Position numbers and translations under genes: made by a program
DNA from: Amycolatopsis sp. NBC_01488
GTDB lineage: Bacteria > Actinomycetota > Actinomycetes > Mycobacteriales > Pseudonocardiaceae
Direction of reading: 5' to 3'
NCBI RefSeq assembly: GCF_036227105.1
Contig: NZ_CP109434.1
Location: 6,606,501 to 6,670,500 of the forward strand
Length of the DNA stretch: 64,000 bases
Notes under the pieces: model-generated
What the model saw: only the letters and a program-made list of their open reading frames with translations
Databases searched by the model: none
Told to the model about the DNA's origin: nothing
Part shown: piece after piece, positions 54,919 to 63,389 of the stretch
Layout: each line of letters opens with the position of its first letter
Numbering within the stretch: position 1 is the first letter of the stretch

Positions 54919-55463
54919 TGACCACGGCGAGCAAGCGCACCGCGGCCGCGCTCCTCGTGCCGCTCGTCGTCGGCGCCGTCGTCTCGGTGGTGCTCGGCGT
55001 CTACGGCAACCTGCACACGCCGACCGGCGTCGCGGTGAACGTCGCGGGCTTCTCCAGCCCGCAGTCGGTGAAGGCGTGGCTCGCGACGGTCGTCGTCGTG
55101 CTCGCCGTCGTCCAGGTGCTCTCGGCGCTGGCGATGTACGGGAAGCTGGGCCGGACCGTCCCGGCGTGGGTGTCGCCGGTGCACCGCTGGTCGGGGCGGC
55201 TGGCGTTCCTCGTGTCGATCCCGGTGGCGCTGCACTGCCTGTACGCGCTCGGGTTCCAGTCGTTCGACACGCGCGTGCTCCTGCATTCGCTGCTGGGCTG
55301 CTTCTTCTACGGCGCGTTCGTCGCGAAGATGCTGCTGCTGCGCAAGGACGGCGCGCCCGGCTGGTCGCTCCCGGTCTTCGGCGGGCTCGTGTTCACCGCG
55401 CTGGTCGGGCTCTGGCTGAGCGCGTCGCTGTGGTTCTTCACCCACTCGGGCTTGACCTTCTAG
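54918..55463 (+). CDS. DUF6529 (cytochrome b561-like) membrane protein
   Basis: A 181-residue integral membrane protein with five hydrophobic helices. His89 (VHRWSGRL), His106 (ALHCLY) and His123 (LLHSLLG) lie at helix ends as in b561/ferric-reductase-like heme proteins, so heme binding is plausible. DUF6529 is a recognised actinomycete family without tested function. It starts at the last base of the gene before and is followed 10 bp later by the Rieske gene. Confidence 0.75.
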   Translation: MTTASKRTAAALLVPLVVGAVVSVVLGVYGNLHTPTGVAVNVAGFSSPQSVKAWLATVVVVLAVVQVLSALAMYGKLGRTVPAWVSPVHRWSGRLAFLVSIPVALHCLYALGFQSFDTRVLLHSLLGCFFYGAFVAKMLLLRKDGAPGWSLPVFGGLVFTALVGLWLSASLWFFTHSGLTF

Positions 55464-55473
55464 GGGGACGATC

Positions 55474-55899
55474 ATGGGCAACGACGGAACGGAGCCGGTG
55501 GTCGCCCGCCGGACGGCGCTCGCGGTGGCGGGCGCGGGGCTGGTGGCGGGCTGCAGCACCTACGGCGGCGGTTCGGGCTCGTCTTCCGCCGCGGCGTCGG
55601 CCCCGGCCGCCGGGACGGAGCTGGGCGCGACCGGCGACGTCCCGGTCGGCGGCGGCAAGGTGTTCGCGGACAAGCAGGTGGTGGTGACCCAGCCGGCGGC
55701 GGGGACGTTCGCGGCCTTCTCGGCGATCTGCACGCACCAGGGCTGCACAGTCGACACCGTCGCCGGCGGCACCATCAACTGCCCCTGCCACGGCAGCAAG
55801 TTCAAGATCGCCGACGGCTCGGTCGTGAACGGCCCGGCGTCCCAGCCGCTGGCAAAGAAGAACGTGACCGTCGCGAACGGCAAGATCACGCTGGCTTAG
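55474..55899 (+). CDS. Tat/lipoprotein Rieske iron-sulfur protein
   Basis: A 141-residue protein. Arg12-Arg13 begin a Tat signal, and the lipobox LVAGC places the lipidated Cys at 27. The Rieske cluster ligands are Cys86, His88, Cys103 and His106 (CTHQGC and CPCHGS), with Cys91-Cys105 as the structural disulfide. It should carry a [2Fe-2S] cluster on the outer face of the membrane. With the b561-like gene it forms a small electron-transfer unit separate from the bc1 complex. It overlaps the convergent regulator gene by 14 bp. Confidence 0.9.
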   Translation: MGNDGTEPVVARRTALAVAGAGLVAGCSTYGGGSGSSSAAASAPAAGTELGATGDVPVGGGKVFADKQVVVTQPAAGTFAAFSAICTHQGCTVDTVAGGTINCPCHGSKFKIADGSVVNGPASQPLAKKNVTVANGKITLA

Positions 55900-56878
55900 G
55901 CCGCTCCTGGCGACGGCCGAGCAGGCCGGCGCCCAGCTCCGTCAGCCGGTGGACGACGGTCGTGCCGACACGCTTGCTGGCGACCAGCCCGGACGAGCGG
56001 AGGATGGCAGCGTGGTAGCTCGCCGACGACACGGTGATCCCGACCCGGTGCCCCAGCTCGGTCGTCGTGCAGCCGTCGGCGATCGAGCGCAGGGCGGTGG
56101 CGCGGGTGGCGCCGAGCAGGTCCGCCAGCGCGGCCGGGTCGCCCGGTGTCGCGGAATCGCCGGCCGGCCCCGGCGGACGGGCTTCGGCCGGGTAGACGAG
56201 GACGGGCGGCAGGCCCGGATCGGCCAGGAGCGTCGGGGCCTGCCGGCAGAAGTAGGCCGGCACGAGCCGGAGCCCCCGGCCGTCGAGTTCCAGCTCGCCG
56301 GCGACGTGGTCGCCGGCCACGTGGAGGACCTGGTCGCGCCAGGTGACCTGGGGGTGCAGTGAGTTCAGCAGCGCGTCGACGCCCTGGGCCGCGAGGACGC
56401 GGGTGCGGGCGGTGAGCTCGTCGTCGACGGCTTTCTCGATCCGCGCCCAGTGCGGGAGCAGCGCGCGCCGGTGGTACTCGCTCAGGCCACGGCCGAGATC
56501 GTTGAGTTCGCGCCGGTCGCCGCGAGCCAGCCGGGCACCCCACCGCGGGGGTGCCGGCCGGTTCGCCAGCAGGGCCAGCTCCGCCGCGATCCGGCGCGCC
56601 GGCGTGCGAAGCACCCCGGCAAGGCCGGCTTCGAAGCCCGTCGACGCTTCCTCGGGCGTGAGGAAGTCGGGGGAGTAGCCACGCGGGGGTGCGAGGCGCA
56701 GCAGTGACCGGGTACCGCTGTCGATCGTCACGCTCGCCCGCCACCGGTCCAGGCGCGGGTCGGTGGCGCGGGTCTGCAAGGTGTGGAGGCTGAGCAGGAG
56801 TTCCCACAGCGGGTCGGGCCGGGTGGCGAAGGTGAGCCGGGTCAGGTCCGCGGTGGAGAAGCGGATGAGCAGCGGCAT
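55886..56878 (-). CDS. ArsR-type winged-helix regulator with large N-terminal domain (DUF5937-like)
   Basis: A 330-residue protein. The first 230 residues form a helical/beta domain (FSTADLTRLTFATRPDPLWELLLSL, quoted only in part as LTRLTFATRPDPLWELL). The last 95 form an ArsR-like winged helix (LADLLGATRATALRSIADGC, GITVSSASYHAAILRSSGLV). It is annotated in many actinomycetes as an ArsR/DUF5937 regulator with unknown ligand. ATG at 56878 gives MPLLIRFS; GTG at 56890 is possible. Nothing is adjacent in the same direction except the convergent Rieske operon. Confidence 0.75.
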   Translation of the reverse strand: MPLLIRFSTADLTRLTFATRPDPLWELLLSLHTLQTRATDPRLDRWRASVTIDSGTRSLLRLAPPRGYSPDFLTPEEASTGFEAGLAGVLRTPARRIAAELALLANRPAPPRWGARLARGDRRELNDLGRGLSEYHRRALLPHWARIEKAVDDELTARTRVLAAQGVDALLNSLHPQVTWRDQVLHVAGDHVAGELELDGRGLRLVPAYFCRQAPTLLADPGLPPVLVYPAEARPPGPAGDSATPGDPAALADLLGATRATALRSIADGCTTTELGHRVGITVSSASYHAAILRSSGLVASKRVGTTVVHRLTELGAGLLGRRQERPKPA

Positions 56879-56989
56879 GGCGGGGTGCACCTTTCCGGAG
56901 CAGGCCGTGCGGGCTGATGCCCGGATGACCTTGTCCGAACCGGCTTCGGGAAACCTGCGGACGATCTCAGGAACACCCGGGCCGGTTCC

Positions 56990-59900
56990 TCAATGCACAT
57001 AAAAGCCGAGGTCGGCCGCGGGATGCGGTTCGGTTGCCTCGCGGCTCCCGTGCCGGCGGAAGATCGCCAGCGCTTCGGACCACGTGGCGGAGGCGTCGGC
57101 GGTGTCGCCCCGCGCGGCGAGGGTCGTGACGAGGTCGCGCAGGCTGCGAGCACGCCACAGCGGGAGGCCGAGCGCGTCCCACCAGCGCACGGACAGGCGC
57201 AGGTAGTCCTCGGCGTCGGTCAGGCGCCCTTCGGCGAGGGCGAGTTCGCCGAGGGTGCGCAGCTGCAGTGCCTGGCCGAAGCCGTCTTCGTGGCTGCGGC
57301 GATCGTCCAGGGTGTCGCGCAGGATCGCCGCCACTCCCGCGGTCCGCTGCCGGCGGATGCGCACCTTCATCAACGCCTGGACGGCGTTGCTCAGGAGCAT
57401 CGGGTTCCCGAACGCCTCCAGTCCGCTGATCGCCCGTTCGCAGTGGAGCGCGGCCTCGGTCAGCCGGCCGGCGGCGCGGTGGGCGATGCCGGCGGTCATC
57501 TCGACGAGGGCGACCCCGCACCGGTCCGCCGCCTCGCGGTACAGCCCGATCGCGGTCCGGTGGTCCGCGAGCCCGCGCTCGAGGTCGCCGCGTTCGACGT
57601 GGACCATGCCGCGGTTGTGGTGGATCCGCGCGCGGGTCAGCGGGGTCACCGCCGACGTCAGCGGCACCTCGGCGAGCACGTGCAGGGCACCGGACAGGTC
57701 GCCGCGTTCGCGGTGCACGACGCTCAGCCCCATCGCGCTCGCCGCCGTGCCCTCGACGTCGTTCCCGGCGCGGTGCCGGTCCAGGGATCGCCGGTAGTAC
57801 GCGGCAGATTCGTCGAACCGAGTCTGATCGCCCGGGTAGCTGTCCGGTGGCTCGGACAGCACCCGGGCGGAACGCTCCGGACCCCGGCGTCGCGCCTCCA
57901 GCACCGCCGCGTGCCGGAACCACCACTGCGGGAACCGCGCCCGCGACGCCAGCTTCGACGTGGCCAACGCGGCGACCAGCCAGGACACCCGGGTGGCGAG
58001 CCCGAGCTCACCCGCCCGCTGGACGACGTGCACCAGCACGGCCTGCTCCGCTTCGACCCAGGCGACCGGGGCCGCGATCAGCTCGGCCGCCGCCACCTCA
58101 CCGACCCGGTGGTAGGCGTGCGACGGCTGGGACGTGCGCAGCCGCAGCACGTCGGTGGGGGCCTGGTCGGTCGCGTGCGACAGCAGCGCCAGCCACCAGT
58201 CGATCGCCCGCTCGACCGCGCGCAAGGCCTCGGCCGGTGTCTCTTCGGCCTCCGCCCGCTCGTGGGCGAACACCTGGATCAGCGCGTGCAGCCGGTAGCG
58301 TTCCAAGCCGGCGGCGTTGATCCCGAGCGGGTCCAGGACCCGCGCGTCGACCAGCCGGTCCACCACGTCCTCGGCCTCTTCGACCGAGACGTCGAGCAAG
58401 GGCGCCACCAGCCACGGCGAAAACTCCGGTACCCCCAGCCAGCCCAGCCGGCGCAGTGCCGTGCACTCCCGATCGGCCAGGCCCGCGTAACTCAGCTCGA
58501 GGCTGTTCCGGACCGCCAGGTCCCCGGCCGCCAGCTCGTCCAGCACCCGCCGAGGCTCGCGCAGCCGGCCGGCCAGATACGCCGCCGGCCGGTCCGGCCG
58601 GGCCGCCAGCCGCGCCCCCGCGATCCGCACGGCCAGGGGAAGGCACCCGACCAGCCGCACGATCAGCCGTGCTTGCTCCGGCTCGGCGCCCAGCCGTGCC
58701 GCACCTGCGACCCGCCCCAGCAACGTCACGGCATCGGGTTCACCGAGCACCCGCAGTTCGATCGGCGCGGCACCCTCCAGCGCCGAGAGCCGGCGACGGC
58801 TGGTGACCACGGCCGCGGTGCCGGGGCCCGAGGGCAGCAACGGCCGGACCTGGCTCTCGTCCGCCGCGTCGTCCAGCACGACCAGGACGTTCCTGCGGGC
58901 GGTCAGGGTGCGGAACAACCGCGACCGGTCGTCGAGCCCGGCCGGCATCGCGAGGTCGGCGACTCCGAGTCCACGGAGCAAGGCCGCCAGTGCCTCGTTC
59001 GCGCCGACCGGCTCCGGGCGGGTCCCCTGGAGGGTGACGAACAGCAACCCGTCACCGAACCGCGCGGCCACCCGGTGCGCCACGTGCGTGGCGAACGCGC
59101 TCTTGCCCACCCCGGGCGGCCCGGACACCGCGCACACGCGGGTCTGCCCGGTGCCGGTCAGGAACTTCACGGCGGCATCCGTCTCCGCCGAGCGTCCGGT
59201 GAAGTCCGCGATGTCCGGCGGGATCTGCCACGGGACCGGGAGCACCGCGGGCTCGAGCGAGACGGCCGCGCTCGGCGTCTCGCCGCGCAAGAGCCGCTCG
59301 AACACTTCGCGGAGCCGTGGCCCCGGCTCGACGCCCAGATCCTGCACCAGCCGCTGCCGGCAGTCCCGGTACACCGCCAGCGCCTCGGCCTGCCGGCCCA
59401 CCCGGCCGAGCGCGAGCATCAGCTGGCCATGCACCTGTTCCCGCAGGGGATTCTCAGCCGCCAAGGAGCGCAGCTCGTCGACCAGCGCCGCGCCCTCGCC
59501 CAACGCCAGCTCGGCGTCGATCCGCTCTTCGAGCACCGCCAGCCGCGCCGCGGCGAGCCGGGCCCGCTCCTCCTCGGCCCACGCACCGGACGCGCCGCCC
59601 AGCGCCGTGCCCCGCCACAGCTCCAACGCCGTCTTCAGCGACCGCGCCCCGGCTTCCAGCCGCCCGCCGGCCAGCTCTTTCCGGGCCTGTGCCACCCGTT
59701 GCTCGAACACGTGCGCGTCCACCGAAGCCGGCGGTACGTCCAGCACGTACCCGCCGGCGTGGCGCTGCAGGACGTCCCGATCGACGCCGGCCGACACCAG
59801 GCTCCGCCGCACCACGGACACGCAGGTGTAGACCGCGCCCCTGCTCGTCGGCGGCCGGTCACCCCACACCGCGTCCACGATGCGCTCGATCGACACGATC

Positions 59901-60010
59901 CGGCCGGCCTCGAGCGCCAGCAACGCCAGCAACGTGCGCGGCCTCGGCTCGCCCGCGGGCGAAACCCGGCCGCCGGCCGCCACGGAAACCGGGCCCAGCA
60001 CACGAAACAT
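56990..60010 (-). CDS. AfsR/SARP family transcriptional regulator
   Basis: A 1006-residue protein. Residues 1-92 are an OmpR-like winged helix (LLALLALEAGRIVSIERIVD). Residues 95-242 are the bacterial activator domain. A NB-ARC ATPase follows (about 260-560; Walker A GPPGVGKS at 297-304, Walker B VLVVLDDA). C-terminal TPR-like repeats run to the end. It is the full AfsR layout, so it probably activates a specialised-metabolite or developmental gene set in response to ATP and phosphorylation state. The start is ATG 60010 with GGGAGG nine bases upstream. No biosynthetic core gene is in the window. Confidence 0.9.
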   Translation of the reverse strand: MFRVLGPVSVAAGGRVSPAGEPRPRTLLALLALEAGRIVSIERIVDAVWGDRPPTSRGAVYTCVSVVRRSLVSAGVDRDVLQRHAGGYVLDVPPASVDAHVFEQRVAQARKELAGGRLEAGARSLKTALELWRGTALGGASGAWAEEERARLAAARLAVLEERIDAELALGEGAALVDELRSLAAENPLREQVHGQLMLALGRVGRQAEALAVYRDCRQRLVQDLGVEPGPRLREVFERLLRGETPSAAVSLEPAVLPVPWQIPPDIADFTGRSAETDAAVKFLTGTGQTRVCAVSGPPGVGKSAFATHVAHRVAARFGDGLLFVTLQGTRPEPVGANEALAALLRGLGVADLAMPAGLDDRSRLFRTLTARRNVLVVLDDAADESQVRPLLPSGPGTAAVVTSRRRLSALEGAAPIELRVLGEPDAVTLLGRVAGAARLGAEPEQARLIVRLVGCLPLAVRIAGARLAARPDRPAAYLAGRLREPRRVLDELAAGDLAVRNSLELSYAGLADRECTALRRLGWLGVPEFSPWLVAPLLDVSVEEAEDVVDRLVDARVLDPLGINAAGLERYRLHALIQVFAHERAEAEETPAEALRAVERAIDWWLALLSHATDQAPTDVLRLRTSQPSHAYHRVGEVAAAELIAAPVAWVEAEQAVLVHVVQRAGELGLATRVSWLVAALATSKLASRARFPQWWFRHAAVLEARRRGPERSARVLSEPPDSYPGDQTRFDESAAYYRRSLDRHRAGNDVEGTAASAMGLSVVHRERGDLSGALHVLAEVPLTSAVTPLTRARIHHNRGMVHVERGDLERGLADHRTAIGLYREAADRCGVALVEMTAGIAHRAAGRLTEAALHCERAISGLEAFGNPMLLSNAVQALMKVRIRRQRTAGVAAILRDTLDDRRSHEDGFGQALQLRTLGELALAEGRLTDAEDYLRLSVRWWDALGLPLWRARSLRDLVTTLAARGDTADASATWSEALAIFRRHGSREATEPHPAADLGFYVH

Positions 60011-60120
60011 CACCAGGTGCCTCCCCTGCGCCCTGTGGTGACGCACCCCCTGAGTCAGACGGCCGCCGACCGCGATCATAGGCTCGCGCGAGGACTGGTG
60101 AACATCGTTCCGGCGCCGTA

Positions 60121-61605
60121 CTAGGCGTAGGCCTTCGCGACGGTCCGGCCATCGACCGTCCACAGGGGACTCGACTGATCCGGTGGCCCGCGCAGGACGG
60201 CGCCGTCGGCGCAGGCGAACCGCGGGGCCGGGTCGTCCGCGACGGCGGCGCACTGCGAGCCGTCTTCCAGCGTCAGCAGGAACGGGTCGGCCGTCCCGCC
60301 GGGCTGCGGTGGGGCCGGCAGGGCACCGGTGTAGGTCAGCAGGACGGCCTTCGCCGTCGACGTCGGGCAGACGACGCGCGCTCCGGTCGCGAAGCACGGG
60401 TCGTACGTGGTGGTGCCGGCCGTGCAGCGGTAGGCGTCGTGGCGGCCGGACACGGCGGACACCGAGCCGCAGGTGCCCGTCGCCCGCGACGTCGTGGCGC
60501 CGGTCCGCGGCCGGTAGTCGACGGTCTGCGTGAACCGCTGCGCGCGGCTGGTGGTCAGGGCTACTGCGAAGGCGGGATTCGCTGTCGTGAGGGCGCTCGT
60601 CACCGGCGCGATCCCGGCGTCGAGGAACCGGCGCACGACGTCGCCGCCGTCGAGGTGGCACGGTCCGAGCCCGGCCCACACGGTCGCCGGCCGGTCTTCG
60701 GCGTGCTGCGCGGCGCAGGTCAGCGTGCCGGGGGACGGCTCGGGGGCGTCGGTCAGCCCGAACAGCGAGGCGAGGCGGTGCGCGGCCGTGGCGAGGGCGA
60801 CCCCGAGTCCGGGGCCGGGTTCGGCCCGTCCCGTGAGGGTCGCCGGGAGCCGGCCGAAGGGGACGTCGTAGGTCACGCTCGAACCGGGCCACAGCAGGTC
60901 GCGCTGACGCGGGCGCCCGAACAACTGCACGGCGGACGTGCTCGCCGCGGTGGTCCGGGCGGTGGGGTCGGGCCAGCCGGGCGGAAGGGCGAGCCGGTAG
61001 GGGACCCGGGCGTTCGACGTCAGGGTGACGCTCGCGCGGCCGTCACCGGCGGTCACGCAGGGGGAGACGGGCGCCGCCGGATCGGGCTCGCCGAGCGCGA
61101 CGGTGACGCCGCCGGAGCTGGCCGCGCGCCCGGCGCAGTCCGGCCGCGGCGCGGGGTCCGGCGTGACTTCGCGGCCCAGTGCGGCGAAGTCGAGCAGCCC
61201 GCCCCAGAACGCGCCTTGCCGGGTCAAGTCCGCGACGATGCCACGGGTCGCGGCGTCGTAGGCCGCCGGAACCAGCTTGGTGCCGGTGATGACGACGGGC
61301 GCGAACCCGGCCGGCGGCGGCGCGGGAACCGTGATCCGCACGCGCACCGGCCGGCCACCGTCGAATGCGAGGTCGGCGCCCCCGCCGATCCGCCGGGTCA
61401 CCGGCACCGCGACACCGGGTTCGGGCGCGGGCCGAACGGAAACCCGAGTGCCGGCGGGCGCGTCGACCTCGATCCCGGCAACCGTGACCGTCCCACCCGG
61501 ACTGGTCGAGAACCGTTGCTGCACAAGGAATCCCGCGGCTCCCATCAGGAGCACGACAACGGCCGCGACGAGCGCGAGCCGGGCCGGCCGGTCGTTCGTG
61601 GCCAT
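60121..61605 (-). CDS. secreted/membrane-anchored protein of unknown function
   Basis: A 494-residue protein with one N-terminal membrane helix (about 8-28) and a long extracellular part rich in beta structure and with about ten Cys residues, suggesting disulfides (for example CAGRA, SPCVTAG, LTCAAQH, GPCHLDG). It has no recognised catalytic motif. The stop is 110 bp from the AfsR-type gene on the same strand, so co-transcription is possible but not certain. It begins at ATG 61605. Confidence 0.6.
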   Translation of the reverse strand: MATNDRPARLALVAAVVVLLMGAAGFLVQQRFSTSPGGTVTVAGIEVDAPAGTRVSVRPAPEPGVAVPVTRRIGGGADLAFDGGRPVRVRITVPAPPPAGFAPVVITGTKLVPAAYDAATRGIVADLTRQGAFWGGLLDFAALGREVTPDPAPRPDCAGRAASSGGVTVALGEPDPAAPVSPCVTAGDGRASVTLTSNARVPYRLALPPGWPDPTARTTAASTSAVQLFGRPRQRDLLWPGSSVTYDVPFGRLPATLTGRAEPGPGLGVALATAAHRLASLFGLTDAPEPSPGTLTCAAQHAEDRPATVWAGLGPCHLDGGDVVRRFLDAGIAPVTSALTTANPAFAVALTTSRAQRFTQTVDYRPRTGATTSRATGTCGSVSAVSGRHDAYRCTAGTTTYDPCFATGARVVCPTSTAKAVLLTYTGALPAPPQPGGTADPFLLTLEDGSQCAAVADDPAPRFACADGAVLRGPPDQSSPLWTVDGRTVAKAYA

Positions 61606-61699
61606 CGGCGCCTCCCAGGACCCTTACTCTTCGCGAGTCACCGGACGTGCCATGGTCGTTAGCCGCCGTGGCCCAACCGTGACCGCATTGGGCTTACCG

Positions 61700-61960
61700 T
61701 GGTGCGCCGCGCTTCCGGCCCTGGTTGGTGCCGCTTGTGCGACCGGCGCCGTCGGGGTCCGGGCAGCGCTGGGTCCTCTGGTGCGCCGCGCTTCCGGCGA
61801 CCTGGTTGGCGCCGCGCGCGACGGGACTGGGCCGCGCGATCAGCGCCACTGGAATGCGGGCCGTGCCGGGTCCTGCCGTGATGCGCCGCGCTCCGGGCAC
61901 CCTGCTGGCGCCGCGCCCGACAGGGATGCACCGCGCGCCGGGCTTAGGCTGGCGCTGTGG
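61700..61960. repeat. degenerate intergenic repeats
   Basis: GTGCGCCGCGCTTCCGG-like blocks followed by a CCTGGTTGGCGCCGC-like block begin at about 61700, 61780 and 61880; copies 2 and 3 are preceded by GGTCCT. Unit length is about 80-100 bp. They fill most of the 351-bp gap from 61606 to 61956, and no coding frame is supported in it. Confidence 0.6.
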
Positions 61961-62406
61961 CCGAGCTTGCCCAGGTGAATGTCGCGGTGCCGCGCGCGCC
62001 GCTCGACGATCCCGCCATGGCCGGCTTCGCGAACGCCTTCGAAGGCGTCGCACGGCTGGCCGCGGCCGCTCCCGGGTTAGTCTGGCGGCTCGGCGCGGAC
62101 GGCCATGCCGCACTCGCCACCGCCGCCGGGGTCGAGGTCGTCGTCAACGTCTCCGTGTGGCGCGACTACCGCAGCCTCCACGAGTTCGTCTACCGCAGCG
62201 CGCACGGGCGGTTCCTCCTGCGCCGCCGCGAGTGGTTCGCGCCGACACCGCAGCCCGCCACCGCCCTGTGGTGGGTGGCCGACGGCCGGCGCCCCACCGT
62301 CGGCCAGGCCCTGGCGCGGCTGGGCTTCCTCCGGGACCACGGGCCGACACCCCAGGCGTTCTCGCTGCTCCGCCGGTTCACCGTGGACGGACGCCGCGTC
62401 CGGTAA
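61957..62406 (+). CDS. DUF3291 family protein
   Basis: A 149-residue protein with the DUF3291 signature: AELAQVNVAVPRAPLDDPAM, FANAFEGVARLAAAAPGLVW, then VVNVSVWRDYRSLHEFVYRS, HGRFLLRRREWF and ALWWVADG. The fold resembles antibiotic-monooxygenase/dimeric alpha-beta barrels, but function is not known. The start is GTG 61957 directly after the repeat region. The gene after it is codirectional, 41 bp downstream. Confidence 0.82.
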   Translation: MAELAQVNVAVPRAPLDDPAMAGFANAFEGVARLAAAAPGLVWRLGADGHAALATAAGVEVVVNVSVWRDYRSLHEFVYRSAHGRFLLRRREWFAPTPQPATALWWVADGRRPTVGQALARLGFLRDHGPTPQAFSLLRRFTVDGRRVR

Positions 62407-62447
62407 TCGGTCGCCGGTGGGCCCTTGGTCTGGCACCATCGTCAGCC

Positions 62448-63380
62448 GTGTGCCCGGACGAGATCGCCTGCGACGAGTCGGGCTCGGAGGGTGAAAACCT
62501 CGTCGGCGGCGAAACCGACGTCTTCGCCCACGCCGGTGTCCGGCTGACGCCCGAAGCCGCGGCCGCCTGCGTGCGCGAGATCCGGGCCCGCATCGGCTCG
62601 CCCGCCGAGGAGTACAAGGCCAACCACCTGCTGCGCGGCAAGCACCGCCCGGTGCTCGAATGGCTGCTCGACCCCGCCGGCCCGCTCGCCGGCCGCGGGC
62701 ACGTGCACCTCACCGACAAGACGTTCTTCGCCGTGCGCGCCGCCGTCACGCTGCTGGCCGAGCACGGCACTGACACGATGGCGCGCACCCTCCACCGCGC
62801 CGGCCCCGCCGCCTTCGGGCCCGACCGCTGGGCGTACTTCCTCGCCGCCTTCACCAGCGTCCTGCGCCTGAAGCCGCGACGCGGGGTGACGACGTCGCCG
62901 GACGAGTTCTTCGCCCTGGCCGGCGAACTCGCCGACCGGAGCGAAGCCGGGGAAATCCTGCGGCTGCTGGGCGGCGGCGCCGACCGCGTGGCCCGCTACC
63001 GCGCCCGGCTGGCGAGCGACCCGGGGTTCGTCCCGGTGCTCGATCCGCTCGTGCCCGCGGTGATCCGGACCGTCCGGCACTTCAGCGACGGCGGCACCCC
63101 GGTCGCTCTCGTCCACGACGAACAGCTCGCCCTGACCGGCGAACGCGTGCTGCAGCTCGAGGCGACGCTCGGGCACCGGCTGGCCGGCGTCCGGTTCGTC
63201 GACTCGCGGTCCGACGCCCGCGTGCAGGTCGCCGACTTCCTCGCCGGCGTCGCCCGCCGGATCGCCTCCGACGCGCTCAACGGACGCGGCGACGCCCGGC
63301 TGACCGCCCTGCTGGAGTCCTTTGTGGACGTCGACTCCGTCTGGGACGGGGGCTTGGCGGTCTGCGATTTCGCTGACTAA
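62448..63380 (+). CDS. DUF3800-like (RNase H-fold) protein
   Basis: A 310-residue protein starting with a short strand and the motif ACDESG (Asp9, Glu10), typical of DUF3800/RNase-H-like proteins that bind metal at a D-E pair. A second acidic cluster occurs in VALVHDEQLALT, and a third (VRFVDSRSDARVQVADFLAG) near residue 265 matches the family's DxxxxxxQxADxxxG end motif. Related proteins are suspected nucleases, sometimes linked to phage defence. The GTG at 62448 is the first start before the ACDESG strand. It stands alone and is followed by the MarR/GNAT gene. Confidence 0.75.
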   Translation: MCPDEIACDESGSEGENLVGGETDVFAHAGVRLTPEAAAACVREIRARIGSPAEEYKANHLLRGKHRPVLEWLLDPAGPLAGRGHVHLTDKTFFAVRAAVTLLAEHGTDTMARTLHRAGPAAFGPDRWAYFLAAFTSVLRLKPRRGVTTSPDEFFALAGELADRSEAGEILRLLGGGADRVARYRARLASDPGFVPVLDPLVPAVIRTVRHFSDGGTPVALVHDEQLALTGERVLQLEATLGHRLAGVRFVDSRSDARVQVADFLAGVARRIASDALNGRGDARLTALLESFVDVDSVWDGGLAVCDFAD

Positions 63381-63386
63381 GGTCAG
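63373..63386. promoter_or_regulatory. CTGAC-TAAG-GTCAG palindrome
   Basis: A 5-bp-arm palindrome 3 bp before the MarR/GNAT start and overlapping the previous stop. It resembles the TTGACTwAGTCAA-type sites bound by MarR proteins of this GNAT-fused class, suggesting autoregulation. Confidence 0.4.
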
Positions 63387-63389
63387 AGA

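Noticed and set aside
61694..62113. Minus-strand Arg/Pro-rich open frame over the 61.7-kb repeats
   Set aside because: Its pattern simply follows the DNA repeats; no start signal, no domain.
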